Position numbers and translations under genes: made by a program. A stretch of DNA of 64,000 bases from Rhodococcus rhodnii. GTDB lineage: Bacteria > Actinomycetota > Actinomycetes > Mycobacteriales > Pseudonocardiaceae. The stretch spans positions 6,166 to 70,165 of the forward strand of contig JOAA01000042.1 of assembly GCA_000720375.1 (NCBI GenBank), written 5' to 3'. Below, piece after piece: positions 1 through 7,392 of this stretch. The notes beneath the pieces are model-generated. The model ran no database searches and was not told the DNA's origin. It worked only from the letters and a program-made list of their open reading frames with translations. Within the stretch, counting starts at the first letter, position 1. Each line of letters opens with the position of its first letter.

Positions 1-2
1 GT

Positions 3-683
3 CAGTCCGACAAGCCGACCAGTGCCGATGACCATGCGCCGTACTCGAAACGCGCGATGGCGGAGGACATCGTGGCGATCATGCGCGAGCTCGGCCACCA
101 GCGGTTCGCGGTCGTCGGGCATGACCGTGGCGCCTACGTGGCCTACCGGGCCGCGCTCGACCACCCGGACGTGGTGACCAAGCTGGTCGTGATCGACATC
201 GTCCCCACCGCCGAGGCGCTCGAACGATGTGACGCCGGATTCGCCAAGGAATGGTGGCACTGGTTCTTCTTCGGGCAGACCGCCAAACCGGCCGAGCGGG
301 TGATCACGGCCGACCCGGAGACCTGGTACAACGCCTGGACGGTGAACTCGCCCGACCGGCTGGGGCCGGAGAACCACGCCGATTTCCTCGCCGCGATCCG
401 TGATCCGGCGACAGTGCACGCGATGGTCGAGGACTACCGGGCCAATCTCGGCATCGACCGGATCAACGACGAGGCAGACCGTGCCGTGGGCAAGCAGATC
501 ACGTGTCCGGCGATGATGTTGTGGTCGCTGCGCGACGACATGGAGCAGCTCTACGGCGATCCGCTGGAGATCTGGAAACCGTGGTGCCCGCACATCGTCG
601 GGCACGGCATCGACTCCGGTCATCACGTCGCCGAGGAAAATCCCGATCAGCTCGCCCGCGACCTGCTGGCGTTCCTCGGCTGA
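3..683 (+). CDS. alpha/beta hydrolase, haloacetate dehalogenase-like (5' end cut by window)
   Basis: The reading frame is open from base 3, so the N-terminus lies outside the window. The visible part holds the nucleophile motif GHDRG (Asp codon at 123-125), followed by YVAYR. This matches the GHDRGAR pattern of fluoroacetate/haloacetate dehalogenases, where Asp is the nucleophile and the following Arg residues hold the carboxylate. A WHW triplet about 60 residues later fits the halide pocket, and SGHHVAEENP near the C-terminus supplies the catalytic His. The family hydrolyses haloacids or epoxides in the cytosol; the substrate here is not determined by sequence. It ends 76 bases before the aldo/keto reductase start and may share regulation with it through the palindromes at 688-740. 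Confidence 0.85.
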   Translation, partial: QSDKPTSADDHAPYSKRAMAEDIVAIMRELGHQRFAVVGHDRGAYVAYRAALDHPDVVTKLVVIDIVPTAEALERCDAGFAKEWWHWFFFGQTAKPAERVITADPETWYNAWTVNSPDRLGPENHADFLAAIRDPATVHAMVEDYRANLGIDRINDEADRAVGKQITCPAMMLWSLRDDMEQLYGDPLEIWKPWCPHIVGHGIDSGHHVAEENPDQLARDLLAFLG

Positions 684-687
684 GGAT

Positions 688-740
688 TGGACTTGCCGGT
701 CCATTTTTTGCCAGGCACGCTGAATGGACCAGCTAGTCCA
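688..740. promoter_or_regulatory. pair of identical-arm palindromes (TGGAC-N6-GTCCA), candidate operators
   Basis: Two 16-bp inverted repeats with the same arms, TGGAC and GTCCA, and different 6-bp spacers lie at 688-703 and 725-740, 37 bp apart. The second one is flanked by A and T to make ATGGAC...GTCCAT. They sit between the hydrolase stop and the aldo/keto reductase start, so a dimeric repressor of TetR or MarR type is likely. The cognate regulator is not identifiable in this window. Confidence 0.6.
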
Positions 741-759
741 TTCACGAGGTGAGAACCAG

Positions 760-1821
760 ATGCAGTACTACCTGCTCGGCAAGTCGGGTCTGCGGGTCAG
801 CAGGCTCGCGTTGGGCACGATGAACTTCGGCACGCGGGGCTACCACGCGGCGTACGGCAAGACCGAGGACGAGGTCCGGCCGATCCTGCGGAGCTACCTG
901 GACGCGGGCGGCAACTTCGTCGACACGGCCGACTTCTACACCGCCGGCCACAGTGAGGAGATCATCGGCAAGCTGCTCGAGGAAACCGGTGTGCGGGACC
1001 GGGTCGTGCTGACGACCAAGTTCACCAACACCGTCGACCCCACCGATCCCAACGCCGGTGGCAACGGCCGCAAGCACATGATCAAGGCGGTCGAGGACTC
1101 CCTGAAGAGACTGCGTACCGACTACATCGACCTGTTCCTGCTGCACATCTGGGATCGGATGACGCCGGTCGAGGAGGTCGTCCGCACCTTCGACGACCTC
1201 GTCCGCGCGGGAAAGATCCGGTACGCGGGGATGTCCGACGTGCCGAGCTGGTACGCCGCGCGCGCCCAGACGTACGCCGAAGCACACGGGCTGACCCCGA
1301 TGATCGGCCTGCAGCTGCCGTATTCGTTGATAGCTCGGGACATCGAGCTCGAATACGTGTCGCTGGCTCAGAACCTGGGCATGGGCATCATCGGCTTCGG
1401 GCCGGTCGCCGGCGGCGTGCTCACCGGCAAGTACCGGCCGTCCAAGGACGGCCTCGACGGCGACGGCCGCCTCGTCAACAGCCCTGGTTACCGGGCGCTC
1501 GGTGACCGCGAGTGGCAGATCGTCGCCGCCGTCGAGAAGGTCGCCGACGGGCTGGGCCGCAGCATGGCCCAGGTCGCGATCAACTGGGCGGCGACCCAGC
1601 CGGGCATCGCCGCCGCGCTGATCGGCGCGAGCAGCGCCGACCAGCTGACGAGCAACATGGCCGCGCTGGACTTCGAGATCCCAGCGGACGCACGTCAGCT
1701 GCTCGACGAGGCCAGCGCCCTGACTTTGCCTGGGCCGTATGCCTTGTTCCACCCGGCCGCCCAGGCGGAGTTCATCGGCCCGAACGTGGGCGACAAGCCC
1801 GCTGGGTACTGGGTCAGCTGA
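760..1821 (+). CDS. aldo/keto reductase
   Basis: This 353-residue protein is a full-length cytosolic NADPH-dependent aldo/keto reductase (TIM barrel). The catalytic tetrad is visible as Asp55 and Tyr60 (DTADFY), Lys87 (LTTKF) and His129 (LLHIWD). The sequence GKSGLRVSRLALGTMNFG at the N-terminus is typical of the bacterial AKR group that includes YajO-like and voltage-channel beta-subunit-like enzymes. The ATG at 760 is chosen over the one at 724 because GAGGTGAG at 747-754 precedes it at good spacing and the earlier ATG falls inside a palindrome. The substrate cannot be told from sequence. Confidence 0.9.
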   Translation: MQYYLLGKSGLRVSRLALGTMNFGTRGYHAAYGKTEDEVRPILRSYLDAGGNFVDTADFYTAGHSEEIIGKLLEETGVRDRVVLTTKFTNTVDPTDPNAGGNGRKHMIKAVEDSLKRLRTDYIDLFLLHIWDRMTPVEEVVRTFDDLVRAGKIRYAGMSDVPSWYAARAQTYAEAHGLTPMIGLQLPYSLIARDIELEYVSLAQNLGMGIIGFGPVAGGVLTGKYRPSKDGLDGDGRLVNSPGYRALGDREWQIVAAVEKVADGLGRSMAQVAINWAATQPGIAAALIGASSADQLTSNMAALDFEIPADARQLLDEASALTLPGPYALFHPAAQAEFIGPNVGDKPAGYWVS

Positions 1822-1824
1822 CAG

Positions 1825-2817
1825 TCAGTCGACACAGTCGTCGGCCGAGCCATCCGACGGGGGAGCCGCGGGTTTGCTCGCGAAGAAGTCAGCGGTGAAC
1901 CGACGCACCTGGCCGGGATCGACGACCAGGGTGTTGTTCTTGCCGTCGAAGGAAAGCACCGGAATGGTCGCGATCGACATGCTCGACGTGCTCGTCAGCG
2001 CCCGTGCCAAGTCGAGCAGCTTGAGGCCGGGGTCGGTGCGCACGGTCTGCTTGAGCGTTTCGGACAACGCTGCCAGCTGCTGGGCGTCAGCGTGGCCCAG
2101 TTTGGTGACCAAGCCGCGGAGGAACGCCTGGTGCCGGGCGATCCGGTCGAGTTCGCCGTTGGCCAGCCCGTGCCGCTGGCGCAGGAAGGCCAACGCCTGG
2201 TCGCCGGACACGGTCTGCTTGCCTGCCTTGAAGTTCGCCTGGGAGTAGGTGTCTTTCACGGCCGTTTTCAGGCAGATCTGCACACCGCCGACAGCCGCGC
2301 TGACGGAGGCGAACCCGGCCATGTCGACGGTGGCGTAGTGGTCGGCGCGGATCCCGGTGAGCTTCTCGACCTCGGCCGCCGTGGCGTTCGCGCCGCGCTC
2401 GCCACCGCCGGCTGAGGGGTAGACGGAGTTCAACCGGACTCCGTCGCCGATACCGCTGTCGCGTGGCAGTGACACGGCCCGGATGGACCCGTCCGGGCTG
2501 AACTTGGCGACGACAATGGAGTCCGGGTTGCCGACTACGTCGGTTCCGAGCAGCAGCAGCGTCTTCTCGGCTGCGGCCGGGGGCGGGGTGATTGTTTCTG
2601 AGGTCGCGGGTGGTGCTGCCTCGCGTGACGCGGTCAACGGGACCGCCACGGCGACGATGCCCGCGGCCACGGCGCCACCCGCCACGGCGACGATCCAGAT
2701 CCGCCTGCGGCGTGGTTTGGCGCCTTGCCGCAGGTTGGCCAGAATGGTGCCGGAATCGACCGCTTGCTCGGCCTCCGCGGCGATCGCCTGGCGGATCAGC
2801 AGTTCATCGTTGGTCAT
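1825..2817 (-). CDS. LCP (LytR-CpsA-Psr) family protein at anti-sigma position
   Basis: The 330-residue protein has a charged cytosolic N-terminus (residues 1-39 ending PRRRR), one membrane span (about 40-61) and an extracellular LCP domain from about residue 88. LCP hallmarks are KTLLLLGTD, DSIVVAKFSPDG, SLPRDS and the Arg-rich LAFLRQRHGLANGELDRIARHQ stretch. LCP proteins transfer lipid-linked glycopolymers to peptidoglycan. The ATG at 2817 overlaps the sigma-factor stop by one base, so the two genes are translationally coupled; GGAGGTG lies 7 bases upstream. In actinobacteria the gene after a SigE-family ECF factor usually encodes a one-span anti-sigma factor, so the cytosolic N-terminus might serve that role. 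That last point is inference. Confidence 0.85.
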   Translation of the reverse strand: MTNDELLIRQAIAAEAEQAVDSGTILANLRQGAKPRRRRIWIVAVAGGAVAAGIVAVAVPLTASREAAPPATSETITPPPAAAEKTLLLLGTDVVGNPDSIVVAKFSPDGSIRAVSLPRDSGIGDGVRLNSVYPSAGGGERGANATAAEVEKLTGIRADHYATVDMAGFASVSAAVGGVQICLKTAVKDTYSQANFKAGKQTVSGDQALAFLRQRHGLANGELDRIARHQAFLRGLVTKLGHADAQQLAALSETLKQTVRTDPGLKLLDLARALTSTSSMSIATIPVLSFDGKNNTLVVDPGQVRRFTADFFASKPAAPPSDGSADDCVD

Positions 2818-3314
2818 CACAGCACCTCCATGACCCGGTTGTCCGCGCGCAATGCTTTGAGCGCGCGGGATATGTGGCTGCGCACGGTCCCTTCCGTGCA
2901 GTTCAGGACAGTCGCGATCTCCGCGTCGGTGCAGTCCTCGTAGTAACGCATCACGAGCGCGGCGCGCTGTTTACGTGGCAGCACGGCGATCCTGGCGCGC
3001 ATCGCGTCCCGTTCGGCGTGCTGCACCGCGGGATCGCCGACCGGAGGCGTCAACGCGTCGATCGTCCGCGATGGGGATGCGATGTCCCTGGCGGCCTTGC
3101 GGTGCCGCCAGGACAGGTATTCGTTCGTCACCATCCGCTTGACGTAGAGGTATGGCGCGTCCATCGCCGCGATCCGTGCCCACCGCCGCTGCGCCCGCAG
3201 CAGCACCTCCTGCACGATGTCCTGGGCCAGATACCGGTCACAGGTCATCGCGGTGGCGTAGCGCAACAGCCGATCGAGACGATCAGTGACGAACTGGTCG
3301 AAGCCGTCCGGCAC
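2817..3314 (-). CDS. SigE-family ECF RNA polymerase sigma factor
   Basis: This 165-residue protein has a sigma region 2 (AQDIVQEVLLRAQRRW) and a region 4 HTH (LPRKQRAALVMRYYEDCTDAEIA followed by CTEGTVRSHISRALKALR). It belongs to the short actinobacterial SigE-family group of ECF factors. The GTG at 3314 is preferred over an upstream TTG at 3362, because GGGAG stands 5 bases before it and the resulting length fits the family. It is coupled to the LCP gene downstream. A CRP-like palindrome at 3386-3401 lies upstream. Target promoters are unknown. Confidence 0.88.
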   Translation of the reverse strand: MPDGFDQFVTDRLDRLLRYATAMTCDRYLAQDIVQEVLLRAQRRWARIAAMDAPYLYVKRMVTNEYLSWRHRKAARDIASPSRTIDALTPPVGDPAVQHAERDAMRARIAVLPRKQRAALVMRYYEDCTDAEIATVLNCTEGTVRSHISRALKALRADNRVMEVL

Positions 3315-3385
3315 TGCCGCTCCCTTCTGCTCGAAGTGTCGAATGCGGCCGGGAAACCCCAACCGCCCCCGCAGCTGTTGAACGC

Positions 3386-3514
3386 TGTGACTCAGATCAC
3401 CTGCTGGCGGACAAGTCGACTGTCATGCGCCGGCCTTCCGGCCGTGGCCTGGGATTATTCACCAGCCGGGAAGCGACCCTGCGTTCATGCCCATTTGGGC
3501 ACAATTCGGCCGAA
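3386..3514. promoter_or_regulatory. divergent control region with three palindromes
   Basis: This intergenic stretch separates the sigma gene and the papain-like gene. It contains TGTGA-N6-TCACC at 3386-3401 (matches the CRP/FNR-type consensus half-sites GTGA and TCAC exactly), TGCCCA-TT-TGGGCA at 3488-3501 and TTCGGCCGAA at 3505-3514. They are the only structured elements I see in the 270 bases. Assignment to a CRP homologue is by motif only. Confidence 0.4.
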
Positions 3515-3584
3515 CGGAGTATCTGCCGGCCTTGAGCGTCCTCTTACAGCGATATCGCCGTCCAACAACACCTGTGAGGAAGAC

Positions 3585-4493
3585 ATGGACACGATCTCGC
3601 TGCCCGGCCGGACCGACGTGACCGGGATGGGCTGGCTGCCCGACCGGCCGGACGTCCGTGACCTGACGTACGACTCGCCTGAGGTCCGCAAACTGCTGGC
3701 GTCATCCGCATCCCCGGCGTTGCAGGCGCTGGCGAGTGATTCGGCGGCTGAGCCACCGGACAAAGTCGACCTGCGGGAATGGTTCTCGCCGGTCGAGGAC
3801 CAGGAGACGATCGGCTCCTGCACCGCGAACGCGGCGTGCGGCATCGTCGAGTACTTCCAACGTCGCTCCTTCGGCAAGCACGTGGAGATGTCGAGGCTGT
3901 TCCTCTACAAGGTGACGCGCCAGTACCTCGGGCTGACCGGGGACACTGGCGCGTATCTGCGCAGCACCATGGGTGCGTTGGCGTTGTTCGGCGTCCCGCC
4001 GGAGCGGTACTGGCCGTACGAGATCGCCAAGTTCGAGGCGGACCCGCCCGCGTTCAGCTTCGCGTTCGCCCAGAACTTCCAGGCGTTGACGTACTTCCGG
4101 CTGGACCCGTCCGGTGCATCGGGTGCGGAAGTGCTTGCCGCGGTTCGCAAACACCTCGCGGCCGGGGTGCCGTCCATGTTCGGGTTCACGGTGTACGGCA
4201 GCATCCGGCGGCCGGACAAGCCGGGTGAGATTCCTTATCCCGCGAAGGGGGAGAACGTCCAAGGCGGACACGCGATCGTCGCGGTCGGCTACGACGACAA
4301 CCGGACGATCAAGAACCCGGTCGACGGCAAGTCACAGAAGGGTGCCTTCCTGATTCGCAACTCATGGGGCGAATCGTGGGGCGACAAGGGGTACGGCTGG
4401 CTGCCCTACGAGTACGTGCTGAAGGGTCTCGCCGAGGACTGGTGGGCGATGACCGCGCAGGAGTGGATCGAGACCGGGTCGTTCGACGAGTGA
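3585..4493 (+). CDS. papain-like cysteine peptidase (C1 family), cytosolic
   Basis: The 302-residue protein carries a complete C1 triad: Cys79 in GSCTANAAC preceded by oxyanion Gln73, His229 in QGGHAIVAVGYDD, and Asn259 in LIRNSWGESWG. There is no signal peptide and no long propeptide, so it should act in the cytosol, unlike secreted papains. The first 60 residues include WLPDRPDVRDL, a stretch common to bacterial C1 homologues. Start ATG 3585 follows GTGAGGAAG. It is divergent from the sigma factor and convergent with the SARP regulator. Substrate is unknown. Confidence 0.9.
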   Translation: MDTISLPGRTDVTGMGWLPDRPDVRDLTYDSPEVRKLLASSASPALQALASDSAAEPPDKVDLREWFSPVEDQETIGSCTANAACGIVEYFQRRSFGKHVEMSRLFLYKVTRQYLGLTGDTGAYLRSTMGALALFGVPPERYWPYEIAKFEADPPAFSFAFAQNFQALTYFRLDPSGASGAEVLAAVRKHLAAGVPSMFGFTVYGSIRRPDKPGEIPYPAKGENVQGGHAIVAVGYDDNRTIKNPVDGKSQKGAFLIRNSWGESWGDKGYGWLPYEYVLKGLAEDWWAMTAQEWIETGSFDE

Positions 4494-4549
4494 TTCCAGT
4501 CCCGGTCGTCGAAGCTCATGTCGCGGTCGCGGGGATAGTCCCGGTTCAC
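4406..4549 (-). CDS. possible 47-residue small ORF after the SARP gene
   Basis: A GTG at 4549 is preceded by AAGGAGA at optimal spacing, just after the SARP stop (4563-4565), and opens a 47-codon frame ending with TAG at 4406-4408. The start of the peptide is very rich in Asp and Arg (NRDYPRDRDMSFDDRDW). Most of it runs antisense to the 3' end of the protease gene. Nothing recognisable is in it. The good ribosome site is the only support, so it may be spurious. Confidence 0.25.
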   Translation of the reverse strand: MNRDYPRDRDMSFDDRDWNHSSNDPVSIHSCAVIAHQSSARPFSTYS

Positions 4550-4562
4550 AGCGTTCTCCTTT

Positions 4563-5324
4563 TCACTGTCCATTGAGGATCATTTCGTGCACCTGCCGCA
4601 GTTGACGGCCCGGCTCGATGCCGAGCTGGTCGACCAGGGCATGGCGGGACCGTTGGTAGACCTCCAGTGCCTCGGCCCGCCTGCCCGTCGCGGCCAACGC
4701 GCGCATGCACTGCGCGGCGAACCGTTCCCGTAGCGGGTACTGCCGCACCAGCATGTCCAGCTCGCCGAGGAGTTCACCGGCCTTGCCGCAGGCCAGTTCG
4801 GCGTCGATGCATTCCTCGACCACCGCGATCCGTTCGGTTTCCAGCCGTGCTGCCTCCAGTTCGAGGTGCGGCTGGTCGATCGCGCACATGTCCGCGCTGC
4901 GCCACTGCCGCAGGGCGGACCGGAAGTGCCATGCGGCGGCTTCGTAGTCGCCGCGGCGGACGGCTTGCCGGCCTGCGTCCGCTTCGGCCTGGAAAGTGAG
5001 CAGGTCGAGGCCGGTGACGTCGACGGTGATCCGGTAGCCGCCGCCGATCTGCTCGATCGGGATGCCGCGGCCGCGCAGCCGGTGGATGTACGTGTGCAGG
5101 TTCGACACGTACGACTTGGGCGGGGTGTCGCCCCACAGCACTTCGACGAGCCTGCTCATCGGCACCCAGCGGTTGGCGTGGAACAACAGCTCGGTCAGCA
5201 GCGCGGGCAGCCGGTTGCCCCGCAGCGCGACCTGTGAACCGTCGGCTGCCGACACGGTGAGCGGTCCCAGCACGCTGAATTTCAGGTCGTCGCCGGTGGT
5301 GCGGTCGATCGTGGCGGTAGTCAT
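4563..5324 (-). CDS. SARP-type transcriptional regulator (BTAD domain)
   Basis: The 253-residue protein has an N-terminal OmpR-like winged helix (FSVLGPLTVSAADG, then VEVLWGDTPPKSYVSNLHTYIHRLR) and a C-terminal bacterial transcriptional activation domain from about residue 110 (FRSALRQWRS, YPLRERFAAQCMRALAATGRRAEAL, LGIEPGRQLR). This is the SARP layout used by pathway-specific activators of secondary metabolism. ATG 5324 follows GGAGGGAG. No biosynthetic cluster is adjacent, so its targets are unclear; the nearest genes are the protease and the divergent methylase. Confidence 0.9.
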   Translation of the reverse strand: MTTATIDRTTGDDLKFSVLGPLTVSAADGSQVALRGNRLPALLTELLFHANRWVPMSRLVEVLWGDTPPKSYVSNLHTYIHRLRGRGIPIEQIGGGYRITVDVTGLDLLTFQAEADAGRQAVRRGDYEAAAWHFRSALRQWRSADMCAIDQPHLELEAARLETERIAVVEECIDAELACGKAGELLGELDMLVRQYPLRERFAAQCMRALAATGRRAEALEVYQRSRHALVDQLGIEPGRQLRQVHEMILNGQ

Positions 5325-5377
5325 GACGCCAGCTCCCTCCGTTTCGGTGTTGCGGCGAAATCGGACCACATTCGTGT

Positions 5378-5398
5378 GAACTCTGTCAACACGAGTTC
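5378..5398. promoter_or_regulatory. inverted repeat GAACTC-N9-GAGTTC in divergent promoter region
   Basis: A 6-bp-arm inverted repeat lies between the divergent SARP (start 5324) and methylase (start 5456) genes. On the minus strand a TTGACA hexamer overlaps it, which could be the -35 of the SARP promoter, although no good -10 follows. It is a candidate control site only. Confidence 0.35.
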
Positions 5399-5455
5399 TG
5401 TGGATGCGATATGTTTCCCTCCGCAAGACGTGTGAACTTGGAAGGGAGCGGGCCG

Positions 5456-7324
5456 GTGTCGAACGAGGCTGCCGTCACGGCCGCGGATATCGCCAGGCTG
5501 GCCGGGGTCGGCCGGGCCGCGGTAAGCAACTGGCGGCGCCGGTACGAGGACTTTCCCGCTCCGGTGGGCGGCACCCCGAACAGTCCGCTGTTCACCCTCT
5601 CCGAGGTCGAACGCTGGCTACGTGACCAGGGCAAACTTCAGGCGGTCTCGCCATGGGAGCGGCTGTGGCAGCTGCTGGAGGCCCATCGCGGCGACCAGGA
5701 ACCCGCCGACGTGCTCGCCGCGATCGGGGCGTTCCTGTTGCGGCGCTCCGACGGCAACCCCGTCGCTCCCGCGCTGCTGAACGAGGTGGCGACGCTGGCC
5801 AACCAGCACGGCGCCGTGGCGACAGCCGAGGCGTTGTGGGAGCGGTTTGTGCAGGCCAACGCCCGGTGGATGGCGGTGACGTCGCCGGACATGGCCCGGC
5901 TGATCGCCGAGTTGGTCGGGCTGTCCAGCGGGATGGTCCTCGACCCGGCCTGTGGCGCGGGAACTCTGCTGGCCGCGGTCGCGGGCCGGACCGGCGGACC
6001 GGTGCAGTGCCTCGGCCAGGAGATCGACCCGGGACTGGCGTCGCTGGCCGAGGTCCGGCTGGCTTTGCGGGGCGTGCAGGTCGAGGTCAAGGCGGCGGAT
6101 TCACTGCTGCACGACGCGTATCACGGTCGGCTCGTGGACGCGGTCGTGTGCGACCCGCCGGTCGGCGAACGGCAGTGGGGGCACGAGGACCTCCTGCACG
6201 ACGAGCGCTGGGAGTACGGCATCCCGCCACGGATGGAGTCCGAGCTGGCATGGGTGCAGCACGCGTTGGCGCACGTCAAACCAGGCGGACTCATCGCCAT
6301 GCTGATGCCGCCGTCCGTGGCGGCCCGGCGCTCAGGCCGTCGGATCCGTGCGGAGTTGCTGCGGCGCGGCGCGTTGCGGGCGGTGCTGGCGCTGCCTGGG
6401 CCCGTCCACCTATGGATGCTGCGTCGGCCAGGACAGCCCGCCGACCCACAGGTTCTTGTCCTCGAAGCGACCACGACGGAGTGGGACGAAGCCGCGGCGC
6501 GTGCGATCGCCGCGTGGCGCGCGTTCGACGCGCCGGATGGAGCGGCCGAGGACGAACCCGGTGTGTCACGCATGATCCCCGTGCTTGACCTGCTGGGCGA
6601 GGACGTGGACCTGACCCCGGCCCGTAACCTGCCGATCTCGTCCGCGCCCGACACGGCCGAGAAACTGCTCGCCGGACACCGCGAACTCACCACCCGGCTC
6701 ACCGCGTTGGCGCCCCTGCTGCCGACACTGGACTGGACCGGACGCGGCCAGCAGCACCGGGTGATGACCACAGTCGCCGAGTTGATGAAGACCGGCGCGT
6801 TGTCACTGTTCAACTCGGACGCTCCCGCGTCACCCACCGGCGACGCGGTCCCGTTGCTGGATCTGTCCGATGTGCTCGCTGACCGGCCCGCGTCCCGACG
6901 GATCTCGCGTGACCTCGCGGCATCCGCCGTGCGCGTGCAGCCCGGCGACGTCGTCATGCCGACTGCCGGCCATAAGCTGGTCGCGCGCGTCGTGAGGGAC
7001 ACGGGCACGGTGCTCGGACGTGGTCTCTGCCTGCTGCGGCCCAATCCCGACGTGCTCGACCCGTGGTTCCTCGCCGGGTTCCTCAGCGGTTCGGCGAACT
7101 CCCGGCAGGCCAGCGCCCACCTCTCCGCGGCCGCCCGGCTGGACGTGCGACGATGTGAGGTCCCGAGAATGCCACTGGCCGACCAGCGCGGGTATGCGGC
7201 AGTCTTCTCCGCACTGGGGAGTTTCGGCACCGCGGTCGGCCGGGCCGCCGGCCTTGCCGAGCGGGTCATCCAGGCCACTGTGGACGGGCTGGTCGACGGG
7301 TTGGTGGCACCGGAGAGGAATTAG
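5456..7324 (+). CDS. N-6 DNA methylase-like protein with HTH N-terminus
   Basis: The 622-residue protein starts with a helix-turn-helix (AADIARLAGVGRAAVSNWRRR) and continues with an HsdM-like methylase domain. Motif I is DPACGAGTLL and motif IV is DPPVGERQWG. Gamma-class adenine methylases normally have NPPF or NPPY, so both the first residue and the aromatic position differ here. The C-terminal third resembles a specificity or DNA-contact region (VQPGDVVMPTAGHKLVARVV). The GTG at 5456 follows AAGGGAG; an upstream ATG at 5411 lacks a ribosome site. No restriction subunit is nearby. It could be an orphan methylase or a DNA-binding regulator derived from one. Confidence 0.8.
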   Translation: MSNEAAVTAADIARLAGVGRAAVSNWRRRYEDFPAPVGGTPNSPLFTLSEVERWLRDQGKLQAVSPWERLWQLLEAHRGDQEPADVLAAIGAFLLRRSDGNPVAPALLNEVATLANQHGAVATAEALWERFVQANARWMAVTSPDMARLIAELVGLSSGMVLDPACGAGTLLAAVAGRTGGPVQCLGQEIDPGLASLAEVRLALRGVQVEVKAADSLLHDAYHGRLVDAVVCDPPVGERQWGHEDLLHDERWEYGIPPRMESELAWVQHALAHVKPGGLIAMLMPPSVAARRSGRRIRAELLRRGALRAVLALPGPVHLWMLRRPGQPADPQVLVLEATTTEWDEAAARAIAAWRAFDAPDGAAEDEPGVSRMIPVLDLLGEDVDLTPARNLPISSAPDTAEKLLAGHRELTTRLTALAPLLPTLDWTGRGQQHRVMTTVAELMKTGALSLFNSDAPASPTGDAVPLLDLSDVLADRPASRRISRDLAASAVRVQPGDVVMPTAGHKLVARVVRDTGTVLGRGLCLLRPNPDVLDPWFLAGFLSGSANSRQASAHLSAAARLDVRRCEVPRMPLADQRGYAAVFSALGSFGTAVGRAAGLAERVIQATVDGLVDGLVAPERN

Positions 7325-7325
7325 G

Positions 7326-7389
7326 CCAGAGAGGGATCGGCCCGGAGAGGGATCGGTCCGGAGAGGGATCGGCCCGGAGAGGGATCGGT
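7326..7389 (+). repeat. four tandem 16-bp repeats carrying GGAGAGG
   Basis: Four consecutive 16-bp units of the form CCRGAGAGGGATCGGY fill the 64 bases between the methylase stop and the kinase GTG at 7393. Three units contain a perfect GGAGAGG Shine-Dalgarno-like core; the first has AGAGAGG. Only the last copy is at functional distance (about 9 bases) from the start codon. Copy-number change could alter initiation or spacing. Confidence 0.85.
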
Positions 7390-7392
7390 ACA

